This document shows, piece by piece, positions 35,862-44,320 of a DNA stretch of 64,000 bases. Source of the DNA: Paenibacillus sp. NEAU-GSW1 (GTDB lineage Bacteria > Bacillota > Bacilli > Paenibacillales > Paenibacillaceae). Position numbers and translations under genes: made by a program. The DNA is taken from assembly GCF_009737085.1 (NCBI RefSeq), contig NZ_WOVL01000004.1, positions 62,001 to 126,000 on the forward strand, read 5' to 3'. Position 1 is the first letter of the stretch. Every line of letters starts with the position of its first letter. The notes beneath the pieces were generated by a model that had not been told where the DNA came from, did not search any database, and worked only from the letters and a program-made list of their open reading frames with translations.

Positions 35862-35890
35862 ATTATACAATGGGCGCACCCTACCGTAAA
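35862..35890 (-). promoter_or_regulatory. Possible S-layer gene promoter
   Basis: On the minus strand TTTACG, 17 bases, TATAAT (35867-35862). The -10 is perfect and the -35 weak. It would give a leader of about 210 bases, a length seen on other S-layer mRNAs. Confidence 0.45.
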
Positions 35891-36233
35891 GAGAAAGTTG
35901 AGAATTCATTCCAACTTACTTGAAAAAGAGCTTAGGTCCAACGTATGAAGCCGCCGAATCGTGATCGCGACATGTAATTAAACGCATCCCAGTCGGAAAA
36001 GTTGCGGTCTTAACGCAAAAATATTAAAACATTTTCAAGACCGCGTCGTTTAAAGCTTATCCAGTTCATATGTATGATGCGTCATCAAGCGCCAATCTAC
36101 GACACTATTAGACTTCTCTGTTAGTATAATCGGAAGAAACGCTTTCGTCGATGCTAAACATTTTCCATGGATAAAGTTTCACTTTTGCTTGAATGGAAGA
36201 GCCGGCGCGTTGGCGCCGGCTCTCCGTTCTCGA
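35891..36233. other. Intergenic region between two SLH protein genes
   Basis: Non-coding. Contains an 8-bp stem-loop (36004-36011 with 36037-36044) and, at 36198-36223, an 11-bp GC stem after the 1385-aa SLH gene that lacks a good U tract and so is a weak terminator. Nothing else supportable. Confidence 0.5.
36198..36223 (-). terminator. GC-rich stem after the 1385-aa SLH gene
   Basis: An 11-bp perfect GC stem with a 4-base loop, 11 bases after the stop codon. The minus-strand RNA continues UUCCAUUC, so termination may be Rho-dependent or inefficient. Confidence 0.5.
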
Positions 36234-39200
36234 TTATTTTGCGTAAATTTTCGGCAGCTTCTTCAGATCGACCATGACTTTCGCCATGATAATCGCGGCG
36301 TCGCTGCGCAGCAGCTTCGCTTTCGGCTCAAATACGGTACCGCCCTTCGGATTGTTCGGATCGATCAGGGAGCCTTGAATAAAGCCTTTCTTCTGGATCG
36401 CGATAACGGAAGGGATCGAATAGTAATCGAAGCTGCCCGAGTCTTTGAAAATTTTGTCCAGCGCCTTCTTCGCTTTGGCCGAATCAGTCTCCAGCTTCAA
36501 ATTCAACGCCTTGGCCAAAATGACGGAAGCGTCTTGGCGGGTCAGATCGACGTCTTCATCGAAGAAGCCTGGTCTTGTGCCGCGAACGATGCCCGCGCGA
36601 GCAGCCGTCTCGATATAACGATAGTCGTAAATGGCGTTCGCATTATTCGAGTTCGTAATCGTCTCCGGGTAGTACGTGAAATGCATATCTCCGCTGTAGT
36701 TCAGCGGCAAGTCAAGCGCTCTAACGATCATGCGGGTAAATTCGCCGCGGGATACATAACGGTCCGCGCCGAAAATGCCGATTGGATCAACCGCGTTCAT
36801 AATGCCCTTCGCGTAAATCGCCTCCATCGCTTCGCGAGCATATGGATGGTCATTGATGTCGTTATAACCGCGTGTCAGTTTGACAGCAACATAATAACCG
36901 AATTTAGTGAAAGGTACCGTAATCGTGTGCTTCTTCTCGTCAACGACACCGCCAATGTTGTCCCAAGTGCTGTTGTACGGATCAAAGCGGAAAACCGTAA
37001 TGGTTGTGCCCGCAGCTTGAGCTACGCTTGCATCGTAGGTAAGCGTCAGCTTGCCCGCTTTCGTCGGCTGCAGCTCCAGTCCATATTGGTTCCAACGTTT
37101 CGCAAAGCTTTCCGTGCTCTTGCCGACAACGTTCGGGAACGGGAACGGATCCTGACCAGTCGTTACAGGATCGAACGCCGGTGACGTTATCGGGTCTGGA
37201 TTGTCTGCTTTGCCGCCGTCGATCCAGAACATCGGGCTCGCTTTAATGAACTGGCGCGCCTGATCCTGGAAGCGGACACCGACATGCAGGTTGCCTTCAG
37301 CAACGCTGTTCGCCGAGTAATCCGGCGGCTGGCTCTCAAATTCATGCCGGTCGACGATACCGTCGTTCGGATTGGCAATCGCGAACAGCAGATTGTTGTC
37401 GCTGTATACTTGTCCGGCATGGTTGGAAGACGCATTGTACGTTGGCCGCACCAGCTTCGTACTTTTCTCAAAGGTCAGCGCAAGCTTGCCATCAAACACT
37501 TTATGCGAGTTTTTCATCGTTTCCATATACTGTGCGCCTGGAATGTTGGCAGGCTGATAATTCATCGTGAACGATGCCTTAATCTTGTCATCGCCACGGG
37601 TAATCGTGAAATCAATATCGTTGACTTTGTTCGGCTTCAATCCTTTATAGGTGTAGCTGAATGCGTCGATATAAGTCGGCGTGCTTTGACTGTAATCGAT
37701 ATATTTCACTTTTTTGGCTGCATCTTTGCCGATTACGATCGAATCCGCGCCTGGAGAAGCGATTATAATCTCGGTATAGTTCTGGTTAGTCGTACGTTTC
37801 TCGGTTACCGGCGTAAGGATCGTATACGGAATCGATACGGAATCGATCTCCATCCGGTACGTGGCGCGAGGGCCTGATATACCGGCATTAAATACGTTCG
37901 CTACATAAACCTGCGAGCTGCCGTCATCCGGCATTTTTTGACCGATAATTTTAAAATAGAAATATTGGTTATCGACATCGTAGAAGAAATCGATTTTCGC
38001 ATCCGGCGTCGATACATTTTTGCCCGGGCCGCCATTAAAAGGCGCTGTAGCATATGCAGCTAATGGCGCGCCATTTCTCGTCGGTGTAAATTCTTTGGAC
38101 AAGTCCCAAACAACAGGCGTGGCCCAGTTCGGAGACGAGATTTCGACCCGATAGTTGGAATAGCTTCCCGCTAGTGTGGCATGCCCTGCTGCAAAATCGA
38201 TTTCTCCGCCCAAATCTACAAAATCAAACGTTCCGTATACATTGAGCAAAGCTTCTTTTGTCGTATAAACGCTGCCCTGCTTTACGAAATTAGGATCGTT
38301 CGGCAGCGGTGTCGTCAGCGTGGACGAGTAAGGATATACGCCGTCTGTATTCGGTGCCGGAATAACCGGTAAATTGCTAGGGATAATACTAAATTTAATC
38401 GTGCTCTCGTAATTGTTCTTAGTCGTGCGGAAAACGAACTTCATCGTATTCTCGCCAGCTTTGTTCAGAATATTATAAACTTCATCCTCTGCGGTTGTAC
38501 TTGCTGGATAATTTGGCAAAAACTTAGTTTTATTCGTGCTGTTTGCGACTAATGGAATTTCGACGTTGTTAATATAAAGGAAAACGCTCTGGCCAACTCC
38601 GCTGTACACAATTTCATCCAGCGAAGCAATGTTGAACAATTGACCGTTCAATTTGCCCAGCTTGTCGAACAACTGAAGCTTCGTTTCCCGAACCGTGTCG
38701 TACGGGATATCTTTGCCGTCAACGATCGTTTCGAATTTCACATAAGGACCGTACAGCAGCTTGGCAATAATGGAATAATCATCGGTAACGCCGCTGTTCA
38801 ATTTGAATTTAACATTATTTGTGCCTGCGGACGGCAGCTGGCTAATCTCGATAAATACGCGAAGGAACGGTACCTGCACATTATTAATGGTACGATATAC
38901 AATTTGCGAGTTTTCAAGCTGCCGGAATACCGTCCCTGTAGTGCTCGTCTCATCTACTCCGTTAACTTTGAGAATATCAAAATCCGCTATGTCCACAGAG
39001 TTGCCGATCAGCACCTCGACTGCCATTGGCATGGAATACACGTTTACGCCGCTAGCGCTGTCAATGTCTGTACCTTGCAGACTTTGAAGGCGAGGGATAT
39101 CGTTAACGGTATTATCCGTATCGCTGGCAATATCCGGATCGTAGCCTGACAAGTAATTGATATCGTAAATATACGGCTTGCTCTTGTCTCGAAGCACGAA

Positions 39201-40391
39201 TGTATGCCATGATGATTGCTGCATAACGGTCTTGTTCGGCGAAGTAAACCGAATGCGGCTCGTTTTGTCATGAACAAGGGTCGTCAAATCATATTGAAAT
39301 GAGACAGTAATGAATTGCGTAGAAGCGTCAATCGCCGCAGGCTGAATAACGATCGGATTCGTAGTCGTATTTGGTCCGACAGTAGCTATCGGATCAATGC
39401 CGTTGTCTACTTCCAACTTCAGCAAAGCAGCCAATGTCGATGGAGTAATCCAGTTGAGCGGAATCGTATCGGTAGTCGCGTCGCCGTCGACATTGTTGAA
39501 ATCTTTAATCGGCAAAGGAATGATCGCTTTTCCGTTTACTTGAATCGGAGACGCCGCCGTAGTAGAGAAGTTCAGGTTTGGCTCCAATGCGGTTGTGGTC
39601 GTTCCGGCGCCATCCGGACCCGTCAACATTAAGTCATAGTACGTAACCTCGCCGTTGTAGAACGCGATTTGACGTGTCGTTTCAATGACTTGTCCATTGT
39701 TGTGCACCTTAAGAACAACCGTGTTAATGCCTTTGTTTATGCTTAGCAGCGATGTGCTGAAACGGCTGTCGCTTGTTGAGGACACATTGAATTCATAGCT
39801 GCGGGTATTGATGATGACCGTAATTTTTTGGGCGTTCGGCGCTTTTCCGGAAATGACGATCTCGCCCGTATCTTTAACTACCGGCTGCGTGGAGTACAGC
39901 ATCGTAGGCTCATCTTCAGGCATCAGGTAATCTTTGTTCTCGAACGTAACCTTCAAATCGTACAGCATCGGACTGTTCCGATACTCGATATAAATAGACT
40001 CGCTGACCGTAGATGTGCCGGCGATCCCTTTGAATGTAATTTTGTTTAAGCCCGGGAACAAGGTAAGGTTAGAAACCGTGATGTTGTTGTCACCGGTTGA
40101 CGTTGAAATGCCCGTCGTAATTTCCTCGGTCGTATTCTCGACAACCTCAGTAGAACCGCTAACCGTAACCTGCTGCACTTTGTAGCTGATCGAATTGCCG
40201 ACAACCCCGTTGATCTTGCCTGTCAGCGTGACGTTTGGCGTAGACACGATCCTCGCATTTGCGGCCGTATCCTGCTCATTTGTGAACAAGAAGTAGGAAG
40301 CCGCCGCATCTGCAGTCTGCTGCGCGCTAAATGGCGGCACCAGCGTGATAAGCAACGCCACTGCAAGAAATAATGATAATAGCTTTTTCAA
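36234..40391 (-). CDS. Large surface protein with C-terminal SLH domains
   Basis: A 1385-residue secreted protein. Signal peptide (1-30, MKKLLSLFLAVALLITLVPP), a long beta-rich middle (about 35-1170) of repeated Ig-like units (TLTGKINGVVGNSISYKV, IVISGKAPNAQKITVIINTR), and three SLH-type domains at the C terminus (about 1180-1385; VSRGEFTRMIVRALDLP, LTRQDASVILAKALNL, LLRSDAAIIMAKVMV). The start is a TTG at 40391 with AAAGGAGG nine bases upstream, which fixes it. A SigD-like promoter (40568-40595) suggests expression with the motility genes. The binding target of the middle region is unknown. Confidence 0.9.
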   Translation of the reverse strand: MKKLLSLFLAVALLITLVPPFSAQQTADAAASYFLFTNEQDTAANARIVSTPNVTLTGKINGVVGNSISYKVQQVTVSGSTEVVENTTEEITTGISTSTGDNNITVSNLTLFPGLNKITFKGIAGTSTVSESIYIEYRNSPMLYDLKVTFENKDYLMPEDEPTMLYSTQPVVKDTGEIVISGKAPNAQKITVIINTRSYEFNVSSTSDSRFSTSLLSINKGINTVVLKVHNNGQVIETTRQIAFYNGEVTYYDLMLTGPDGAGTTTTALEPNLNFSTTAASPIQVNGKAIIPLPIKDFNNVDGDATTDTIPLNWITPSTLAALLKLEVDNGIDPIATVGPNTTTNPIVIQPAAIDASTQFITVSFQYDLTTLVHDKTSRIRFTSPNKTVMQQSSWHTFVLRDKSKPYIYDINYLSGYDPDIASDTDNTVNDIPRLQSLQGTDIDSASGVNVYSMPMAVEVLIGNSVDIADFDILKVNGVDETSTTGTVFRQLENSQIVYRTINNVQVPFLRVFIEISQLPSAGTNNVKFKLNSGVTDDYSIIAKLLYGPYVKFETIVDGKDIPYDTVRETKLQLFDKLGKLNGQLFNIASLDEIVYSGVGQSVFLYINNVEIPLVANSTNKTKFLPNYPASTTAEDEVYNILNKAGENTMKFVFRTTKNNYESTIKFSIIPSNLPVIPAPNTDGVYPYSSTLTTPLPNDPNFVKQGSVYTTKEALLNVYGTFDFVDLGGEIDFAAGHATLAGSYSNYRVEISSPNWATPVVWDLSKEFTPTRNGAPLAAYATAPFNGGPGKNVSTPDAKIDFFYDVDNQYFYFKIIGQKMPDDGSSQVYVANVFNAGISGPRATYRMEIDSVSIPYTILTPVTEKRTTNQNYTEIIIASPGADSIVIGKDAAKKVKYIDYSQSTPTYIDAFSYTYKGLKPNKVNDIDFTITRGDDKIKASFTMNYQPANIPGAQYMETMKNSHKVFDGKLALTFEKSTKLVRPTYNASSNHAGQVYSDNNLLFAIANPNDGIVDRHEFESQPPDYSANSVAEGNLHVGVRFQDQARQFIKASPMFWIDGGKADNPDPITSPAFDPVTTGQDPFPFPNVVGKSTESFAKRWNQYGLELQPTKAGKLTLTYDASVAQAAGTTITVFRFDPYNSTWDNIGGVVDEKKHTITVPFTKFGYYVAVKLTRGYNDINDHPYAREAMEAIYAKGIMNAVDPIGIFGADRYVSRGEFTRMIVRALDLPLNYSGDMHFTYYPETITNSNNANAIYDYRYIETAARAGIVRGTRPGFFDEDVDLTRQDASVILAKALNLKLETDSAKAKKALDKIFKDSGSFDYYSIPSVIAIQKKGFIQGSLIDPNNPKGGTVFEPKAKLLRSDAAIIMAKVMVDLKKLPKIYAK

Positions 40392-40567
40392 AACGATGTT
40401 CCTCCTTTATGTATGTGGCTTGCCTTGATATCGAGGGATAGTTGCCATGCTCGTGATCCTTGCATCATTAATCGGATACACCTTCCTCCCTTTTCCTCTT
40501 CAGTTAATCTCTTCTAACGTTTCGACAAGATTAGACGCATTAACCTCAGAAAAGTTCTGTATTTTGT

Positions 40568-40595
40568 TTATCGGCTTAAACGCGTGCAAAATTTA
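40568..40595 (-). promoter_or_regulatory. SigD-like promoter of the 1385-aa SLH gene
   Basis: On the minus strand TAAA (40595-40592), 16 bases, GCCGATAA (40575-40568). The -10 is a perfect SigD box; the spacer is one base longer than ideal. Predicted leader about 170 bases. Confidence 0.6.
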
Positions 40596-40688
40596 GTCGA
40601 ATTGCCGAATTTGCCAGTTACCCGCAAACCCTAATTTCGAAAACCTGCGAAATCAAACTAAAACAATGCAAAAGTAGGTAGCTACACA

Positions 40689-41083
40689 AGTAACTTTCGC
40701 TCGGGCTCGGCATTTCGGGACTCTATATTGGATTTATCCAGTAACTTTCGCTCGGGCGCGGCATTTCGAGACTCTATATTGGATTTATCCAGTAACTTTC
40801 GCTCGGGCGCCGCATTTCAGGACTCTATATTGGATTTACCCAGTAACTTTCGCTCGGGCGCGGCATTTCGGGACTCTATATTGGATTTACCCAGTAACTT
40901 TCGCTCGAGCGCGGCATTTCGGGACTCTATATTGGATTTACCCAGTAACTTTCGCTCGGGCGCGGCATTTCGGGACTCTATATTGGATTTACCCAGTAAC
41001 TTTCGCTCGGGCGCGGCATTTCGGGACTCTATATTGGATTTACCCAGTAACTTTCGCTCGGGCGCGGCATTTCGGGACTCTAC
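40689..41083. repeat. Tandem 51-bp repeat, eight copies
   Basis: Units begin at 40689, 40740, 40791, 40842, 40893, 40944, 40995 and 41046 (last one partial), differing at only a few bases. Each holds AGTAACTTTCGCTCGGGCG and ends in ACTCTATATTGGATT. Because 51 is a multiple of three and no unit contains a stop, both strands stay open, but only TTG starts without ribosome sites are available, so I treat it as non-coding. No spacers, so it is not a CRISPR. Confidence 0.93.
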
Positions 41084-41085
41084 AT

Positions 41086-41118
41086 GCAAAAAGAGCCCGG
41101 ACGCAACGTCCAGGCTCT
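41086..41118 (-). terminator. Terminator of the SCWP operon
   Basis: Stems 41092-41097/41113-41118 and 41099-41103/41107-41111 with U5 on the minus strand, following tagO. Confidence 0.88.
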
Positions 41119-41144
41119 CTTCAAACTAGCTATATTATAAAATA

Positions 41145-42284
41145 TTATTTCGAACGATCCGTATCAACTTTCATACGCAGACGCATCCGGTTCAGGAAGT
41201 TGATGACCGGGCGGCGCGTCTTGTCGACAATGCCGATCAGCTCGGCGCCGATCTGCAAGCAGAACATCAGCAAGCAAATGACAAGGAAGGTAATCCAATT
41301 AGCCGCGCTGGATTGAACAACCGTCGACTGCAGAATCGCAAAGCCGCCGAAAACAGCCGCTACGCCCCAAATAATCAGGACGGTCTTGCGATGGCTGAAG
41401 CCAAGCTCTTGCAAGCAGTGATGCAAATGACCTTTATCCGGCGCGAAGATCGGACGTTTGTTGACCAAACGGCGAATGATCGCGAAGAACGTGTCCGACA
41501 AAGGCACGCCGATAATGAGCAACGGCGTTACGAACGATACGATCGTGATCTGCTTAAAGCTGATCATCGAGAGCATCGCCAGGCAGAAGCCCAGGAACAA
41601 AGCGCCGGAATCGCCCATAAAAATTTTGGCCGGATGGAAGTTGAAGAACAGAAACCCGACAATGCCGCCGAGCAGCAGCGTGCTGAGGAAAATGATCGGC
41701 ACGTTGCCCATAATGATCGCCATGACGAGAATGGTTCCGATCGCGATGCCGGAAACGCCGGCAGCCAGCCCGTCCAATCCGTCAATCAAATTGATCGCGT
41801 TCGTTACGCCTACGATCCAGAAGATCGTCAGCGGAATCGAGAGCCAAGCGCCTATCGGCTGCATGGCTTCGCCGAACGGAAAGTTCAAGAAGTCGATCTT
41901 AATGCCGAAGCCGAATACGACTACGCAAGCCGCGGCGATTTGGCCAACCAGCTTCACCTTCGCCGAAAGCTCAAAGCGGTCGTCGAACGCGCCGACGATA
42001 ATAATAATTGTTCCGCCTACGAGCATTGCGCGGATCAGGTTCATGTTCTCTGCCGTAAGCAACCCGTCTGGAACGAATGGCAAGAGCGCCAGAACGCCGA
42101 CTGCGAATGCGGCGTAAATCGCCAATCCGCCCATGCGGGGCATGATGCGCGTATGCACTTTGCGGTGGTTAGGCTTGTCGATAGCGCCGACAGCAAACGC
42201 AAATTTCTTCACGAGCGGCGTCATAACGAGTGCTATTATAACCGATAGTATAAATCCGATTGTATACAATAAACCTGCTGACAT
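41145..42284 (-). CDS. tagO: Undecaprenyl-phosphate N-acetylglucosaminyl 1-phosphate transferase
   Basis: A 379-residue polytopic membrane enzyme of the MraY/WecA/TagO family, with about 11 membrane helices. It transfers GlcNAc-1-P from UDP-GlcNAc to undecaprenyl phosphate, the first step of SCWP or teichoic acid synthesis. Family motifs: DKPNHRKVHTRIMPRMGG, NLIDGLDGLAAGVS, FMGDSGALFLGF and the His-rich loop HLHHCLQELGFSH. GGGGAGCTGCATAC precedes the ATG. It has its own probable SigA promoter but follows tagA in the same direction, so it may be expressed both ways. Confidence 0.96.
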   Translation of the reverse strand: MSAGLLYTIGFILSVIIALVMTPLVKKFAFAVGAIDKPNHRKVHTRIMPRMGGLAIYAAFAVGVLALLPFVPDGLLTAENMNLIRAMLVGGTIIIIVGAFDDRFELSAKVKLVGQIAAACVVVFGFGIKIDFLNFPFGEAMQPIGAWLSIPLTIFWIVGVTNAINLIDGLDGLAAGVSGIAIGTILVMAIIMGNVPIIFLSTLLLGGIVGFLFFNFHPAKIFMGDSGALFLGFCLAMLSMISFKQITIVSFVTPLLIIGVPLSDTFFAIIRRLVNKRPIFAPDKGHLHHCLQELGFSHRKTVLIIWGVAAVFGGFAILQSTVVQSSAANWITFLVICLLMFCLQIGAELIGIVDKTRRPVINFLNRMRLRMKVDTDRSK

Positions 42285-42318
42285 GTATGCAGCTCCCCTT
42301 TTCTTTCTACCGAAGTGA

Positions 42319-42348
42319 ATTATACTCCGAGAGAAAAAGAAACTCCAA
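42319..42348 (-). promoter_or_regulatory. Possible SigA promoter of tagO
   Basis: On the minus strand TTGGAG, 18 bases, TATAAT (42324-42319), 35 bases before the tagO start. Confidence 0.5.
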
Positions 42349-42387
42349 CCCCGTTTTCATTCAATTTTCACGGTTTTGGGAGGTTTT

Positions 42388-43149
42388 TCACGAAATAGAC
42401 CTAGGTTTTTTTACGTTTTCTTTATCGCGCATCACTTTCACTACAAATTTCGGAAGAACCAGCATTCTCGGAAGCCGTTTCGGCTCCTGCAAAAGCCGGT
42501 AAAACCACTCCAGTCGCAGCTTTTGGAACAATACCGGAGCACGCTTCAGCCGTCCCGCAATAATGTCGAAACTTCCGCCAACTCCCATAATAAACGGCAC
42601 CCCAAGCTGCTGCTTATATTTGGCAATCCACGGCTCCTGCGTATCCGCGCCGCGGGCGACAAATAATAAATTGGGCGACAGCTCGCGAATCGCCGCCACG
42701 ACCTCGGCATCCTGATCCGCTCCGAAAAAGCCGTTGCGATAGCCGACGATGCGCACCTGCGGGTATTGCAGCTGCAATTTTTCCGCGGCAGCCTCGATGA
42801 TCTCCTGAGACGTGCCCAGTAGGTATGCTGTCCATCTTTTCTGCTCGCCAATCTGCATTAAGCGGTGCATGAGATCAAAGCCTGCCACACGCTCCGCTAC
42901 CGGCGTGCCGACATAATTGGCGGCCCACACGACACCCGCGCCATCCGGCACGATCAGATCGGCTTTGCGCATCATTTTGTAGTAGTCCTTGTTGTCCACC
43001 GCCGACATAATCATAATCGGATTGGCCGTAATGACATGCGTCAGACGTTTCTGTTCGATTGCTTCCGTTAAGTAACTGACCGTTTCGTCCATGTTCATTT
43101 TGGAAAATGGAATTCCGTAAATCGGCACCGTTGGCACGTTTTTCGACAA
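42388..43149 (-). CDS. tagA: WecG/TagA/CpsF-family N-acetylmannosaminyltransferase
   Basis: A 253-residue GT26 enzyme that adds ManNAc to undecaprenyl-PP-GlcNAc in SCWP or teichoic acid synthesis. Motifs: HVITANPIMIMSA, LIVPDGAGVVWAA with the catalytic Asp, and GADTQEPWIA with the KQQLGVPFIMGVGGSFD segment. The C-terminal basic-hydrophobic tail (YRLLQEPKRLPRMLVLPKFV) matches the membrane-targeting region of TagA. I chose the TTG at 43149 because GAGGTGAT, overlapping the csaB stop, lies 6-8 bases upstream; longer starts would run back into csaB. Confidence 0.93.
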   Translation of the reverse strand: MSKNVPTVPIYGIPFSKMNMDETVSYLTEAIEQKRLTHVITANPIMIMSAVDNKDYYKMMRKADLIVPDGAGVVWAANYVGTPVAERVAGFDLMHRLMQIGEQKRWTAYLLGTSQEIIEAAAEKLQLQYPQVRIVGYRNGFFGADQDAEVVAAIRELSPNLLFVARGADTQEPWIAKYKQQLGVPFIMGVGGSFDIIAGRLKRAPVLFQKLRLEWFYRLLQEPKRLPRMLVLPKFVVKVMRDKENVKKPRSIS

Positions 43150-43156
43150 GCGACTA

Positions 43157-44320
43157 TCACCTCGATATGGTTTGACGCAAAAGCCGTGCAATTTGTTGCG
43201 CCGGCTGCTGCGATTGCTGCTTTAGTCTTAGGATGGCATCGCGGTGATCCCGCTTCCAGCCTTCGGCGTCATCGAGCAACGCTCCCGCCTCAGCTGCAAA
43301 ACGCTCCGCGTCAAGCTGCTCCGTTGTCCCGACGGCTGTAAGTCCGAGCCGATGCAGAAATTGATCGATTTTCGGATCATACGATAGCCCCATCAAAGGA
43401 ACCTCTTGGTTTGCCGCGTAGATGAGCGCGTGCAAGCGCATGCCGAACAGCGCATCGCAGCGGCTTACTTCGAGCAGCATCCGCTGCGGATCGTCGCCGG
43501 GCTCGACAAGCTCAACGACGCTGCCGCGGCTGTTCGCGCCGTCGAGCTTGCTGCTGATCCGTTCCATTACGAGCCTCGACGTTTCCGCGTCGTCCGGCGT
43601 ATGGAACGGCAGAAACCGCAGCCGCACCGCGCGGCGGCTCGCAAGCGCAGCCAGCGCATCGGCTGCGCGCTCCAGATCGGCGCCGTCCTTGCGCCAGTGC
43701 CGCAAGGACACGCCCAATACCGGCAGCGCATCAGCTTCGCCGGCGCCGCCAGGAGCCGCTGCAGCATCCGCTGGCAGCGGCATCCCCATAACCGGATCGG
43801 GAACGACCTCGATCCGGTCCTGCGGAACGCCAATCCGCCCAAGCAAAGCGGCGGATTCAGCGTCCCGCACCGAAACATAAGCGCTCTTCCGCATTGCATT
43901 GCGAATAAGCGGATCCATCCAGCGGCGGTTGACGGGGCCGATCCCTTGCGAATAAATAAAGGTCGGCTTGCGAAGCAGCTGCGCCATCTTAATGATTCCG
44001 GTGTAGTACGGAATCGTTTTGGCGCCGGTCGCATCCTGCAGCAGGCTGCCGCCTCCGCTGATCAGCCCTTGGCTGCCGCGGAGCGCGCGCCATACTTCGG
44101 CGGGACGCATCCGATGCACAGCCTCTACGCCGTACATCCGGCTTGTCCAAGCCGGATCCCCCGAGAGCACAACAGGCACAATCGTTATGCCTGCTGCCGC
44201 TCCCTGCTCCTCAAGCGCGAGCAAAATCGAGCGAAGCACCGCTTCGTCGCCGCTGTTGTGGAAGCCGTAATAACCGGAGATAACTATTCGGCGAGCTTCT
44301 TTTTCCATGCTGGAGACCAT
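43157..44320 (-). CDS. csaB: Polysaccharide pyruvyl transferase CsaB
   Basis: A 387-residue enzyme that transfers pyruvate from phosphoenolpyruvate to the ManNAc of SCWP repeats, producing the ketal that SLH domains recognise. Signatures: GYYGFHNSGDEAVLRSIL at the N terminus, LISGGGSLLQDATG, FIYSQGIGPVN, and the C-terminal FGMRLHALIYAANQEVPLMG. The ATG at 44320 follows GGAAGGAG; its first 37 bases overlap the DUF5693 gene, indicating coupling. Four SLH-bearing or S-layer products encoded within 24 kb are its likely clients. Confidence 0.95.
   Translation of the reverse strand: MVSSMEKEARRIVISGYYGFHNSGDEAVLRSILLALEEQGAAAGITIVPVVLSGDPAWTSRMYGVEAVHRMRPAEVWRALRGSQGLISGGGSLLQDATGAKTIPYYTGIIKMAQLLRKPTFIYSQGIGPVNRRWMDPLIRNAMRKSAYVSVRDAESAALLGRIGVPQDRIEVVPDPVMGMPLPADAAAAPGGAGEADALPVLGVSLRHWRKDGADLERAADALAALASRRAVRLRFLPFHTPDDAETSRLVMERISSKLDGANSRGSVVELVEPGDDPQRMLLEVSRCDALFGMRLHALIYAANQEVPLMGLSYDPKIDQFLHRLGLTAVGTTEQLDAERFAAEAGALLDDAEGWKRDHRDAILRLKQQSQQPAQQIARLLRQTISR

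Noticed and set aside
40689..41083. CRISPR array
   Set aside because: Units are contiguous 51-bp repeats without unique spacers and no cas genes are nearby.
40728..41129. Open frames of 17-residue repeats on both strands
   Set aside because: Only TTG starts, no ribosome sites, and both strands open equally; a product of a stop-free 51-bp unit.
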